A DNA stretch of 64,000 bases from Nannobrachium achirus. Lineage: Eukaryota > Chordata > Actinopteri > Myctophiformes > Myctophidae. Location of the stretch: the NCBI GenBank assembly GCA_963921795.1, contig OY997650.1, positions 13,973,660 through 14,037,659 of the forward strand, read 5' to 3'. Of the stretch, positions 1 through 11,900 are shown one piece after another. Both the position numbers and the translations under genes were made by a program. Each line of letters opens with the position of its first letter. Position 1 is the stretch's first letter. The notes below the pieces were generated by a model, which made no database searches, was not told where the DNA came from, and saw nothing but the letters and a program-made list of their open reading frames with translations.

Positions 1-555
1 ATTCTAGCTGTTTTTATGCCATCAACTCTCTAAACATTTAGAAATGTGTGTTAAACAAAATACACATTTATTTTTTTCTTCTTATAGGCCTGCAATGTTA
101 AACCTATTAAAGCCTATTTATACACACTGGAACACATGACATTTGCAAAACTTCCACACATTAAAGATTATGTTAATCAAAGATCTGGAAACCACAATAA
201 CATGCCAATAGCTGTTTCCCCCATATAAATATATACAAATTAATGGCCTCAATAATTTTATTTAAACACAATTGGTACTAGATATAGCCCAATATAGACA
301 CAATATTGAATTGATCATTTAAACAAATGTGTCTGTGGCATGATTTTCTTTTTTACACACCATTATGTGCTTATTTTGATCATAAGACCCAATTACTGAA
401 TGTCAAGTCTCCAGGTTTTCTTCACAATATGACACTGATTTACTACGAACGACACTATGGCATATTAGGCCTATGAGTCCAACTAGTAATAGTGTTTCTC
501 AGATGTTTTATTTGCAAGGACCCCTATAAATCTTGAGAGTATAGCTACAAGAGTA
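1..555. other. AT-rich upstream sequence, no feature seen
   Basis: No open reading frame, RNA gene or clear repeat boundary was recognised. The base composition is AT-rich and typical of fish intergenic DNA. Confidence 0.5.
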
Positions 556-720
556 TCACAGGGACATTTGGTTCCATTTGAACCCTCAGAGTTACAGACC
601 GGGCTATCTCTTTGTGTGCTTTTGTGAGTTTGCAGTCAAATTTATCCAATTTATGTATTATTCTTACTCCTTAATGTGTGTGTTTGTCAAACTTTCACAT
701 TTTAAGGTCTCCCCTTAATT

Positions 721-788
721 CTGGCAATGTACAAATGGAACCAAATGAACCCGTTAGGATTCATTTGGTTCCATTTATACACTGCCAG
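721..788. repeat. Palindromic copy of the ATGGAACCAAATGG motif
   Basis: CTGGCAATGTACAAATGG at the left pairs with the reverse complement of CCATTTATACACTGCCAG at the right, giving a stem of about 30 bp around a seven-base centre. The same motif forms a similar palindrome at 54204-54290. Confidence 0.65.
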
Positions 789-1089
789 TGTTACAGACCT
801 GTACAAGTCCATTTAGACCCCCCTAAATGAGTCCCTGGAATCCACTTTGAGAACCACTGCATTTGGCCACAGACCCCCATTGGATACAATTAATTTTTTA
901 ATCCCTGAGATCCCAATCTACACTGTATCATCCTCAGTGTTACTTAAACCCAGAGTGTACAAATCAAACATAATGGACTCTTACTTATCCGTAAAGGTCC
1001 ATTTGGTTCCAGAATGTAAGAGTCCATTTGGTTCCATTTGTATACAAGTCTTGAGTATAGCAGCCGCCTGAAGGTGACTTTTCATACCG

Positions 1090-1345
1090 ATTTTGAAGGA
1101 GGCTAGGGATGTTATCTGGTATCTTGTACACCAGGCCCATTGCAAGATGCTGTATTCTGTCATCTACTTTGAGCCACCCCACGCTTTCGTGGTGATGATC
1201 AGTAAGTTGGGCCTGAGGAGGAAGACCAAGCATTAAGCACGACCCTAATTAGTTTGTTCTGGGCTGTTTTGAGCTTTAACTTTAAGGCAACTGGGGCATC
1301 GCGATACCAAATGAGGATTCTGTGATCAATGAGGGGCCCAATAAT
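1090..1345 (-). pseudogene. Degenerate LINE reverse-transcriptase C-terminal fragment
   Basis: On the minus strand one reads KTAQNKLIRVVLN and, after a frameshift, LPPQAQLTDHH, ESVGWLKVDDRI and LVYKIPDNIP. This order (QNKLIR, LPPRxHL, SVxWLKVxDR, VYKI) is the usual C-terminal end of ORF2 of fish non-LTR retrotransposons. The frame is broken and the fragment is short, so it is a dead remnant. The clade cannot be fixed from this piece. Confidence 0.6.
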
Positions 1346-1640
1346 CACCTCCTAGACTGTTTGGCCGTCTAGCTCAGCTACAGTATCTGCACTTTGGTTC
1401 TTCACCCATTAGTAGTGTCCAAATGGAAGCAAATGGACCATTACGGGTCTGTAACTCTGAGATGTTCAAATGGAACCAAATGGACCCTTACAGGTCTGTA
1501 ACTCTGAGAGTGTACAAATGGTAATGGACCCTCCTCTAACAGTGTGTTCAAATGGAACCAAATGGACCCTTAATGGTCTATACTGTGAGAGTATGGAACC
1601 AAATGGACACTTACAGGTCTGTAATTCAGTGTAATGGAAC

Positions 1641-2156
1641 AAATATGTATTGTGATATTGTGGCAGACATGTGGATGGGTCCCTTATAATACTGTATGAT
1701 GCTTCGTCCTTTGTTGTTAACTCCTGGCAGACTCGTATGACACCAAGAGAACCGCACTTCATACAGTATAACCAACCACAAACAGAACCTCACCATTATT
1801 ATTCATTATTATCGTTATTCACAGGGTAATAATAAAGGTAAGGGTCCATTACAGACTATGGTTGACCTAGTGACCAAGGGCCTAGCCCACTGCACCTTCT
1901 GTATACTGATTGTTGATGACACATGGCTGATCACTACATTAAGGCTTGCCGCTTTACGTACATATATGCCAGGCTTTAAATCACATCCAAGTAGATTCAG
2001 AGATACCATGTGCACCGCCAATATAATCGTGCACATTGATTGTGTAACTGGCCTACTCTGTTATGCAATACCCGTTGTACCCGTCAGAGTACCCACTGTT
2101 TGTGTCCCTTTTAAGGTCATATTTGGAGATTTCAAGAACTCTCTATCCTTGTCCCT
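1641..2156. other. Unassigned sequence upstream of the Harbinger-like element
   Basis: A 100-codon open stretch on the plus strand (1858-2160) has no recognisable motif and low-quality composition, so it is not called as a gene. Nothing else was seen. Confidence 0.4.
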
Positions 2157-2159
2157 TTA

Positions 2160-2687
2160 GGTCCCATTTACACTGGCAGCCAAATCCGGCCTGAATCAAT
2201 AGGTAATGGAAATGAAATAATAGTCCAGAATAAGCTTTACACTACAGAGGAAATGCCCAGCAGCATTCAGTGGACAGTGGACTAGCACTTTGGGGAATGC
2301 CTAATAGGCCTACATGAGAAATGTACAGGAACAAGCAAGCAAGGCAATATATATATTCCACCTGATGAAGGCCAGCTGATGGCCGAAACGTCGTCTAACT
2401 TTATGTTTTAAATAAACACTGTGGAGCATTGAGCTGTGTGCGGACCTCCATTCTTTAATCTCATGTCAACCTGAGCCCAGCACCAGCACTTGGAAAGGAT
2501 GTGCGCATCATCTTGTTCTTTTAACTAATATGTATATTCTGACATCTCTCAGAAAATGGGTTCACAGGGTACGCAGGGTGGCTTTGGGTTGAAGTTGTCT
2601 GAGCACACAGATCCGAATGAACAGTCGGGCCAAAAGATCGGATTTGAGAAGAGTTAGGCTGGATTTGACTGCAGTCTAAATGGGGCC
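2160..2687. mobile_element. Harbinger-like non-autonomous DNA transposon
   Basis: The ends GGTCCCATTTACACTGGCAG and (complement of the right end) GGCCCCATTTAGACTGCAG are terminal inverted repeats. The trinucleotide TTA flanks both sides (2157-2159 and 2688-2690), as expected for the PIF/Harbinger superfamily. No transposase is present. A retroposon tail lies inside. Confidence 0.6.
2355..2470 (+). mobile_element. Retroposon 3' tail (GATGAAGGCC...GCCGAAACGTCG type)
   Basis: The segment carries GATGAAGGCC, GGCCGAAACGTCG and TTTTAAATAAACACTG in order. This is a common 3' end of fish retroposons. It lies inside the Harbinger-like element, so it inserted later or was carried along. Confidence 0.45.
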
Positions 2688-2689
2688 TT

Positions 2690-3086
2690 AGATGCTGACA
2701 GAACCCTCGCTAAAAACCCCAGGACAAAAATCCACTCGTCCTAGACAATTTGCCCTCCTGGCCCCCAAACTGTGGAAAACACTCCTCGTTGCACTAAGAA
2801 CAACAGACCCATTCCATAGCTTCTGCTGTGGCCTCCAGACTCCACCTAGGCCCGTAACACTTATTGTAGCTCACCTACCCCCCAATGACCATACTTGAAA
2901 GCTACATAACATTTAATATAAAGCTTATTTACTGACTAGGTGCTACCTACGTTATTTTTGTCTAGATTTATAATATTTTTTATGCAGTTGATGTGTAACC
3001 TTGCTTATTGTATTGATGTAGGCCTATTACCTTGCTTATTGTAAGTCACTCTGGATCAAGAGTGTCTGCTAAATTCCTAAACTGTA
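2690..3086 (+). pseudogene. L2-like LINE 3' end: ORF2 C-terminus plus tail
   Basis: The plus strand encodes FALLAPKLWKTLLVALRTTD followed by a GLQT-type end. It matches the C-terminal AFxxxAPKLWNSLPxxLR pattern of L2/CR1-type LINE polymerases, with the usual N-S-L-P changed to K-T-L-L. About 200 bp downstream comes GTAAGTCACTCTGGATCAAG and GTGTCTGCTAAAT, the tail shared by fish LINEs and their SINEs. It is a 5'-truncated, decayed copy. Confidence 0.65.
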
Positions 3087-3655
3087 GAGTGGTAAACGTC
3101 TGTTATGTGGAGACTGTGTGAAGAAAGCAAACTGACTTTGGAGAGTGGATTGAAGTAATCAAATGGCAGGTGAGGGGAATTTCTGGAGTTGCCATGGCAA
3201 TCAATTGGCTCAGACAGAGCCTGGAAATTGCACAGGTGAGGGGACTCATTAGGTCCACTGGCAGAGGCTGGCCAGAGTCTGTTGTGGCGGTTCTGGACAA
3301 CCGTGTGTCCGACCAACTCAAGGCCTGGCACTGCATTCCCTGTCGGTGGGTGGAGCGGTTCGCAAAATACTTGGTTTACATATACGTACATTCAGACAGA
3401 TGTACAGTGACTTGGTGTGATCAGAGTAAAAGTATTGTGTTTGTGTTTTTGAATTGTTCTACTGGTACCAGTACAGTAGGCTGGCTACCAGTAGAAAAAT
3501 CTAAAACACAATTCTCTTACCACAGTAACTATGAAAAGAGTAAGACGCCTAAGAGCGAAAAGCGACTTCGCCCTGCACCATCTGTCTTGGCCATATGGAT
3601 AGTGTTATTGTGGTTCCCCTAACAGGGCATCATCTGGGAATACTCATATATGGAC
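3087..3655. other. Unassigned sequence with chance open frames
   Basis: Both strands are open for over 100 codons (3170-3622 plus, 3077-3391 minus), but no motif, Kozak context or splice structure supports a gene. Confidence 0.4.
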
Positions 3656-3940
3656 TTTTATTTTATTTTATCCTTAGCCGTCAGTCAGTCAGTCTGTCAC
3701 GTCACGTCACACTTTTGCCCTATACTCATATCTCCGCCATCGTTGCCAAGGGGCCTTTGCCGCTCCGCTCGCATCCGACTCTGGGGCCTCGGCCTCGGAC
3801 CGCAGAGTGGCACAGAGGTGGCTCGGGGACCACCTCCAGGGCGCGGAGACAGCCGTGCGTAGAGCGGCGGACCCCGCCACTGCGGCCCACTAAAAAGGTC
3901 GTAACTCGGCCCTAGAGCGACCAGGGTGACCTGATGTTCA
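3656..3940. repeat. GC-rich segment with GTCA repeats
   Basis: Short (GTCA)n and (CACGT)n runs at 3677-3712 lead into a GC-rich block to about 3940. It may be part of an unclassified repeat; no coding signal was recognised. Confidence 0.3.
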
Positions 3941-4139
3941 CTTATCTTCCGATTAGGGAGTCTTTACTGGTTAAATATATATCGGACCAGTAACCCATAA
4001 ATGGAGATCCCTGATACCCATAAAAGAAGAGAACTGCAAGAACAAGGTACTAAAAACTACACCCAAAGCAACCACCAGCTACATCCTAGCTGCCTGCAAC
4101 ACCCCCACAAGCAGCTATACTATCACACAAAAGCCCAAA

Positions 4140-6127
4140 GCATGCCCCAGTGTTTTCACTTAATTGTTTTGCAAACTACTACCATAGTATTTACATATAT
4201 AAACTATTATTTTTACAGATTCTTACCGTAAAATAAATTGTTTTCTTTTTTAAAATACAATATGTTTTTTTTACCGTATTAATGAGAGCGTCAATATATT
4301 TTACTGACAAAAAACGTTATTTAAACAAAATCGTATGGTGAAATTTTATGAATTTCTTTGGTATATATATTACAGTGTTTCACTGTAGTAGAAAATGTCA
4401 GTGACAATTTTATCGTTAAAATAAATATTCAAAAATATATATATTTACCGTGTAATAAACATGTTTCTGTGTTATTTCCTTTTTATGGATTTTCACTGTG
4501 AAATGTATGGTTATTCGCCGTCTTTACAATTTTCAGTTTTCAGTTAATTGTTTTGCAAACTATTACCATAGTTTTTACCAATATAAACTATACATTTTAC
4601 AGATTCTTATCGTAAAATAAAATGTTTCATTCTTTTAAATACAATATGGTTTTTCACCATATTACTAAGAGCATCAATACATTTTACTGACATAAAACAT
4701 TATTTTAACAAAATTGTATGGTGAAATTTAATGGATTACTTTGTTATATATATTACGGTGTTTCACTGTAGTAGAAAATGTCAGTGACAATTTTATCGTT
4801 AAAATAAATATTCAAAAATATATATATTTACCGTGTAATAAACATGTTTCTGTGTTATTTCCTTTTTATGGATTTTCACTGTGAAATGTATGGTTATTCG
4901 CCGTCTTTACAATTTTCAGTTTTCAGTTAATTGTTTTGCAAACTATTACCATAGTTTTTACCAATATAAACTATACATTTTACAGATTCTTATCGTAAAA
5001 TAAAATGTTTCATTCTTTTAAATACAATATGGTTTTTCACCATATTACTAAGAGCATCAATACATTTTACTGACATAAAACATTATTTTAACAAAATTGT
5101 ATGGTGAAATTTAATGGATTACTTTGTTATATATATTACGGTGTTTCACTGTAGTAGAAAATGTCAGTGACAATTTTATCGTTAAAATAAATATTCAAAA
5201 ATATATATATTTACCGTGTAATAAACATGTTTCTGTGTTATTTCCTTTTTATGGATTTTCACTGTGAAATGTATGGTTATTCGCCGTCTTTACAATTTTC
5301 AGTTTTCAGTTAATTGTTTTGCAAACTATTACCATAGTTTTTACCAATATAAACTATACATTTTACAGATTCTTACCGTAAAATAAAATGTTTTATTCTT
5401 TTAAATACAATATGGTTTTTCACCGTATTAATAAGTGCATCATTACATTTTACTGACAGAAAACATTATTTAAACGAAATTGTATGGTGAAATTTACTGT
5501 ATTAGTTTCTCATTTATATAACGGTGTTTCACTGTTGTAGAAAATGTCAGTGACAATTTTATTGTTAAAAGAAATATTTAAAAAAACAATTATTTACCGT
5601 GAAATAAACATGTTTCTGTGTTATTTCCTTTTTATGGATTTTCACTGTAAAATATATGGTTATTCACTGTATTTGCAATTTTCAGTTTTCAGTTAATCGT
5701 TTTGCAAACTATTACCATAGTATTTACCAATATAAAGTATACATTTTACAGATTCTTACCGTAAAATAAAATGTTTTATTTTTTAAAATACAATATTTTT
5801 TTTTACCGTATTATTAAGATCATCAATATATTTTACTGACAAAAAACATTATTTAAACAAAATTGTATGGTGAAATTTAAGGTATTACTTTGTTACATAT
5901 AATACGGTGTTTAACTGTTATTAATAAGGTCATTAACACTTATGACAGCCAATGACCGTTAATTTAACATATTTTTTACCCTAAAAGTTACACTTTTTTC
6001 TTGTAAAGGTTTTTATGGTTTATCACCGTCACATGTACAGTGATTCACTTTATTTCAATTTACAGATTTTTACCGTCGCTGTTTTACAGTATATTACCGT
6101 AAAATGTACTGTCATTTTTTACAGTGT
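4140..6127. repeat. 383-bp tandem repeat array, about five units
   Basis: The landmark TTAATTGTTTTGCAAACTA, with minor changes, recurs at about 4157, 4541, 4924, 5307 and 5690, a spacing of 383-384 bp. The second, third and fourth units are almost identical and the outer units more diverged. Each unit is AT-rich and full of TTTACCGT, ACGGTGTTTCACTG and TTTTTACAG pieces. The right end has TTTTTTACAGTG, a typical terminus of a fish DNA transposon. The array may be an amplified internal part of such an element. Confidence 0.85.
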
Positions 6128-6244
6128 ATGCCATGGAAAAGAGGGCATTTGCATTTCTTTCACCATAGTAAAAACTACATTCATGGTCTGGAGAGGGCAC
6201 TTTTTACAGACAGATAAGAGGGGCAGGGGCCCAAGCCCCCTTTG

Positions 6245-6410
6245 ATGTCTATGTGTGCACGTGTCTGTGAGGGCGATATTTCAGGGGGAATTTCATCACG
6301 CTTGGCACAAATGCCCACTTGGACTCATTAGAAGTAGGTGGTCAAAGTTCAACGGTCAAGGTCTCTGTGACCTCACAAAACATGATCATTAAATGACAGG
6401 TATGACATCA
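6245..6410 (+). repeat. Remnant of a dispersed fish repeat
   Basis: The order GGGGGAATTTCATCACGC, CTTGGCACAAATGCCCAC, GGTGGTCAAAGTTCAACGG and CTGTGACCTCACAAAACATG matches a dispersed repeat frequent in teleosts. No ends are defined here. Confidence 0.45.
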
Positions 6411-6786
6411 TGGATAGAACTGCCCATACAAGGAGATATGCATGTGTGCCGTGTTTTTACTTGCGCCAGCAGAGCGCACGAGTACTGCGTTCAGTGGTTT
6501 TGTATGTGGCGTATCTGTTTGTATTTACGACTTTACGCCCGTAGCCAATCAGGGACCAGCATTATTGGTGGCGTCACCATCAACAAGTGCGACCTGATAT
6601 AAATAACAATAAGCGCTCTGCTGGCGGAAATAGTTTTTTTTTTCTTTCTTTTTTTTCTTCAAAAATCTCCAGTAGGCTATAAAGATCTGTAACGAGAAAT
6701 ACAAGCAATGATAACTTTGTAAAGCTGAACAAGTTGAAGTTTGAACTAAATTTGAAGCTCAAAAACAAAGGACTACACACAGAAAA

Positions 6787-7650
6787 ACACTGGGTTAAAA
6801 ACAACCCAATTTGGGTTGTTTCCCAACCCAACACTGGTTAAATATTGGACCGACCCATCGCTGGGTTAATTTAACCTAACATGTTGGGTTATTCATATAA
6901 CCCAATGTGTTGGGTTATTTAAAATGTATTATATTTCCTCATTATTATATATTACTATTATGTTGGTGGTTCCTTTTTTAAATTGAAATTTCATCGATAC
7001 AACTGATAGTTGTCAATTTAATTAAATAATCACATTATCACAAAGCATGGGCGAAGCGATTCAGCCTATGCTAATCTTCCCTGTTAAGTTACAATATCAA
7101 CTAATTTATTGACATTACCAATACAAGGAAGAATAGCATGGTCTCAGAGGCTAAACCTTCAAGAGTCCTTAAAGGTTCTGCATCTAATTTCACCTCTCGG
7201 GGGAGGGAGCTCAACCCTAACCTAGCACCCTAGCACTTTAGCTTATGGTTGAAGCTCAAATACTGACAAATCAAATTCTGACATAATGTCAGTCAGCTTG
7301 CCTTGGCAGACACTTGGATATGACACTGTGTCATATCCACACAGTGTCATTGACACATTTAGCATTTTTTGCTCCTAAAAGCTTAAAATGCCACTGGAAA
7401 TGCTTTACCCAGCATGCTTTGCATTGTTATGCAAAGCAATGGTGACCAACGTATTTACCCAACGTGTTGGGTAGTCCAAAATAACTCAACAAATTCTATG
7501 GAAATTACAACCCAACAGCTAATAACACCATACCCAACAGAAATAACTCAGCGAATTGGGTTATCAGAATACCCATTTGCATGAAAACAACCCAATTAAA
7601 TAACCCAATAGGCTTAACCCAGCCAAAACAACCCATCATTTTTTAGTGTG
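6787..7650. mobile_element. Non-autonomous transposon rich in GGGTT/AACCC
   Basis: It begins ACACTGGGTTAAAAACAACC, and the complement of its right end reads ACACTAAAAAATGATGGGTT. The interior has many AACCCAA and TTGGGTT repeats and a short palindrome at 7320-7355 (ACACTGTGT/ACACAGTGT). No transposase is seen and the target duplication is not clear. Confidence 0.55.
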
Positions 7651-8145
7651 TATAGGTGCCAAACAATGTGGATGGGACAACTAAAGTGAGCCCAAAATTA
7701 ACTCAGCACCGCTCACTTTACACTGCGTGTGATTTTTTCATAATGTTACGTAAACCTTTGCGAAATTTGTCATACATCATAGATAGGTCGTAGATCCTAT
7801 CGCCAAAATAAAAGTCTGGGTTTCCGAGGCTAGGTCGTAGATAACTGACATCACAGACTGGCCACAGAAGTCCAAGATCTACGCCATTAGCATTATTAGA
7901 TCCCATCTGTGTTTTGCGTGGGTTTGTGGGTTCATTGCAGCCTAATGAACCCAAAATGTTTTCTGATGTGTGTGGGGATCCAAATTGCTCCAGAACATAC
8001 TGAAAAACTGCTAGATTGCATAAGGTCTTCAAACGAAGTCTTTCACCAGAATAATGGCGTCATTGGACTAATTACGTTAATTGTTTTCAGCTTTCTTGTG
8101 TCATACTTTTGTATGGTAAGTGTTTTCACCATATGTTTATATTAT
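7651..8145. other. Upstream sequence without recognised features
   Basis: Open frames on both strands near 7718-8110 lack recognisable motifs. Nothing else was seen before the microsatellite at 8146. Confidence 0.4.
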
Positions 8146-8171
8146 CAATCGATCGATCGATCGATCAATCG

Positions 8172-8218
<47 letters not shown>

Positions 8219-8245
8219 AATCCTCAAAATTGCCACAAACTAAAT

Positions 8246-8286
<41 letters not shown>
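8146..8286. repeat. Compound microsatellite (ATCG)n(ATCA)n and (TG)n
   Basis: About 17 units of ATCG/ATCA run from 8146 to 8214. A (TG)n run follows from 8250 to 8286. Confidence 0.9.
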
Positions 8287-8288
<2 letters not shown>

Positions 8289-8421
8289 CTTTTTGTACAC
8301 ATTGTTCATTTACAATTCACTTACTTTTATTTTTACAGTGCAAAGTAAGTGCCTTGTAGTATGGAGCGTCTTGATATCGAATATTGGTGCAACTGTGACT
8401 GGGCGTGCGCGTGTTGTGTTG

Positions 8422-8425
<4 letters not shown>

Positions 8426-8455
<30 letters not shown>

Positions 8456-8690
8456 AAGCCAGTAGAGAGTCCAACCCCGCAACCCGCCCACCGCCCTCCC
8501 TCTCCTCTCCTCCCCGCCCTGCTACACTCCTCGCTCTCTCCTCCTCGGTGTGTGCGTGCGTGTGTGAGTGTGCATGCGTGTGTGTGTGAGGCTGTGAGCG
8601 TGTGTGTGTGTGAGTGTGTATGTGTGTGTGAGTGTGTATGTGTGTGTGAGTGAGTGTGTATGTGTGTGTGGGGTGTGTGCGTGTCTTGGA
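8426..8690. repeat. Imperfect (TG)n tracts upstream of exon 1
   Basis: TG runs at 8427-8454 and 8560-8685, broken by AG, AT and CG steps, flank a C-rich block (8461-8545). They abut the putative promoter and create long spurious open frames on both strands. Confidence 0.85.
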
Positions 8691-8763
8691 CGGGGTCCGC
8701 CCGCAGCGTTCTCCTGCCTTCCCAGCGTAGCTTTTTTTCCCCCCACACACCACTATAACAGAG
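8655..8763 (+). promoter_or_regulatory. mcu: GC-rich promoter and 5' UTR region of mcu
   Basis: CpG density rises sharply from about 8680 through 8960, across the start codon and donor. No clear TATA box lies at a fixed distance, in keeping with a CpG-type housekeeping promoter. The transcription start is not visible from sequence. The AUG at 8764 has a good context (purine at -3, G at +4). Confidence 0.5.
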
Positions 8764-8889
8764 ATGGCTGCGAAAGTGTGCAGATCGGTGCTCCTGTTGT
8801 CCCGGAGCAGCGGCGGTGGGGCGGTGGCGGCGAGCAGCCTGCCCGCACTAGGTGTCTCTTCACAGCGGCACCGTCAGCACATAAGACCG
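8764..8889 (+). CDS. mcu: Mitochondrial calcium uniporter (MCU), exon 1 only
   Basis: This exon encodes 42 residues starting MAAKVCRSVLLLSRSSGGG and ending LGVSSQRHRQHIRP. There is no Asp or Glu, and several Arg and one Lys lie among small and hydrophobic residues, as in a mitochondrial targeting presequence. It resembles the start of vertebrate MCU as I know it (MAA, RSLLLL, a glycine run, then LGVS-RHRQ). MCU is the pore-forming subunit of the inner-membrane calcium channel; its N-terminal domain, coiled coils and DIME pore motif lie in later exons that are not in this window. The exon ends in phase 0 at CCG followed by the consensus donor GTAAGT at 8890. The start is the first AUG after the GC-rich leader. 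The gene name rests on a short presequence and could be wrong; an unrelated mitochondrial protein is the alternative. Confidence 0.7.
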
Positions 8890-8989
8890 GTAAGTCCCCC
8901 GGACCGGACCGGAGCGGAGCGGAGTTCTGCGGAGAGGAGAGGAGAGGCGGGCCGTGGGAGCTCGCAGGACGGCAGTGAGAGATTGAAGC

Positions 8990-11900
8990 AGTCGGTCGGT
9001 CGGTCGGTCGGTCGGTGGTGGGCTGGCTAGAAAGAGGAAGTGTACGGCTGTGGCTAACTAGCCTGAAGAAGCAGTGGCGTCGGTGTCTTGCACGCGCGCG
9101 ATGGACACCAGTCATGTTGCCATACCTTAGCAACAGGCACAATGGAAAGTACATTTTATTATTTCCCCCTGTGGCAGCTTCCATAGCTTGCCAAACCCAA
9201 ATTGACGCCTCTGGCCTGAAGAAGACTGTTCAATTCAACCCGTCCTGCTGGGGTTGTTGTTGCGCTTTCTTTCTTTTTCTTAACGCTATGCGTTAGTATT
9301 ATTTATTCACGTTTCTCTTTTATTTATTTAAAGTCACAGTCTAGTCTTAGGGGTGCTATTTTGATACATTTATGTCAGTGGCAACTGCTGGCAATGCAGC
9401 TTTTTGAGAAGCCCCACACACACACACAGACAGCTCTGCTGTGTTGCTGCCCCACCGTTTACTGTAAACTCCTCCAGTCCTGCCAGCAAGGCTGCCTCCC
9501 CTCTTCTCTCACGTTATGCGTCGTAACCTTATTGTCTACTATTATATCACGTTATTGTATTGTCCTTCAACTTCAACAGAAGCCGTATTTATTCAGTCAC
9601 CGCTTGTTGTTGTACACTTTGGCTATGTCTTTCACCTTGAAGATTGGTTACACCTTCAGTGTTAAGACAATCTCTCCAGTGTGAATCCATTCCACAGCTG
9701 CAGTACATGTTGTGTTGGCTGTGTATGGGGTTGGTCCGGACGGGAATGGAACGGGTAGAAGGAGGCAGTGTGAGCAGTATAGGGAAGGAATGCTATTCTT
9801 CTCGAGCGGGTCCTCGTCGCTATTCATGTTTCCGCTGCTTTTTTAAGGCAGCTGTTCATTTTCTTTCTTTTCTTCTTCCCCAACGTAGCTCCTGTCCTGT
9901 TATTTTTGGTTGACTAGGCTACTGTATCTCCGATTGATTTGTTCTTGTTCCCTTGTCCGCTTGGTTCGTGTGTAAACCGCAGTGTCCCCGTGTGTGTGCG
10001 CTGTGAGTGTTGGTGCAGCAGCAAGCAACTCTGTGGTTTTAAATATGAGGTCAGCTTTTTATGCCTTCCTAAAGATAGAAAGTGGAATTTATTAGATGAT
10101 GTGGGAGAGACTCGTTGTATTCACGATCACGAAGACAGTCATTCAGACACACACACAGTCACACAGACAGACAGACAGACGCTCGCATAAACATGGAACC
10201 CCGCACTTTGATGATGTCAGACATTCCAGCCAGCCTTCTATTCCTCCCTCCCTCCCTCCTTTCTTCCTCCCCCCCCCCCCCCTGCGGGTGTTTCCCCGTC
10301 TTTACAGTTGGGAGCTCCTGCCTGGGTTTCCTGCAAGCTGATGCAGAGACCCATGAAGAACATAACAGAATAACAGATGCATCTCTTTCACAACTTACGG
10401 CATAAATTGTGCATTATTATACCTTGGCGTGTAACTGTGATTTGCTGTGTTATTATACTTTGGCGTGTAACTGTGATTTGCTGTGTATTGTTCTACTTCA
10501 CAGCTTAGCACAATAATTATACCCTGCCTCAGCGGCCTCGGCTTGTCTGCTATAGAAGAACAATACGAGCCATTCCACCAAACTGCCTGATGAGGGAGGT
10601 GAAGGCAATCAGGCAGACTCAATCACTCAGAGCTGCCTTTACAGGGCCTATGCCACGTACAGAACAGTAGTGGCATACTGTATGAAACAGAAAGAATGGG
10701 GAAGTGATGTAATTGCGCCTCAAGCAGGCCTGTAACATTCTGTGGCAAGGACACCTTGCCCCTATTGACACATAACTGTATTTATCTCCCCCACCCTCTC
10801 TCTCTCTCGCACACACACGCACACACACACACACACGCACACCTACCTGCCAGTGGCTTTGTGAAATGATGAAATGAGGACCCCTTACTGCCAGGGTGAC
10901 TCCGAGACTGCCCTGCAGGTTAAGTGGCTGTCAGAACAGACTTGCTGCTTGGATGTGCTTTACTATACAATAGTAGCCATGGCTCTGCCCCCCTGCTGCC
11001 TCTCCTCTGTACCATCACACCGGAGTGTCTCTTTACCCCCCCGTGGAGAGAGATAATGTTCTCTTTAGTTTAGGCCTATCCAAAAACTGTAACTTGATTT
11101 AATGAGCTCAGAACGGGCAGAACTGCCCTCAATAAAAGAAAATTATTCTTGACTGCTGAGATTGTATTTTTCTTGTCTTGTCTTTCATTTGGTCTTGTCT
11201 TTCATTTGAGTGGCATAACGGCGTCTTTTCCAAGTCGACTGCCATCAACGCCCAACTTTCTGACAGTCCTGTGTGACCGCCATGGCAATGTGTGTGCCTT
11301 TGTGAGTAGCTACAACACTGCACAATGGACACGTTTATGTGCCATTTATGTGCCCTCGCTCCTTATGGGCTCATATCTATAAATCTCAAGTGGGACAAAT
11401 GCTTGTGAGCCTCTTATTTGGCCGGTGTTGTTTCCTTAACCACGCAATTGTTTTACGAAAACACTTGCGATATCTTTGTGAGCCTGTGTAGATGGGCTAT
11501 TGTTGCTGGGTGACGTCTTTGCACAACAAGTATAAAATAGGTGGTTAATAAGGTAGTGTGGTTGCTATAGGCAACACACTGTTGTTCTAGTTCACTTTTT
11601 AAATGCCAGCTAAAGTGAACCTGTTATCCTTCTGAAGTTATCTGGGGATTGAGTTAACTGAAGTCATCTCTTGGACAATATAATGTCCAATCAGACAGGA
11701 TTGGGCATGCTTCACTGTGTGTGTGATTTCCCAGGATTGCACCTTTCTAGTAAAAGCCCAGGGAAAGCTTTCGTTGTAAATAGCCGATGGACAAGCTTGT
11801 CGATTTGCTATAAAAATAAAGCATTCCCCACATTATGGATGCTGAGTTTTAAGTGGTTAAATTATGTAACTGGCCAAGTAAAGTAGCAGTTTGAAGTGAT

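Larger units (their letters stand above)
556..1640. repeat. Dispersed and tandem ATGGAACCAAATGG motif cluster
   Basis: The motif AAATGGAACCAAATGGACC, or its complement, recurs near 562, 731, 765, 997, 1025, 1421, 1468, 1549 and 1593, usually followed by a GGTCTGTAAC and CTCTGAGAG stretch. Between about 1417 and 1630 it forms an irregular tandem series with a spacing near 47 bp. Related copies occur at 23880, 54204-54290 and 63430. It is a repetitive, non-coding family that I cannot name. Confidence 0.6.

Noticed and set aside
2690-2900. Small protein-coding gene
   Set aside because: The peptide matches the C-terminal end of a LINE polymerase and is followed by a LINE/SINE tail.
3170-3622. 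150-codon open stretch on the plus strand
   Set aside because: No recognisable motif, no exon signals, and the opposite strand is open as well.
8310-8760. Open frames over 100 codons on both strands around the promoter
   Set aside because: They are made of TG/CA dinucleotide repeats and stay open in several frames, so they carry no coding evidence.
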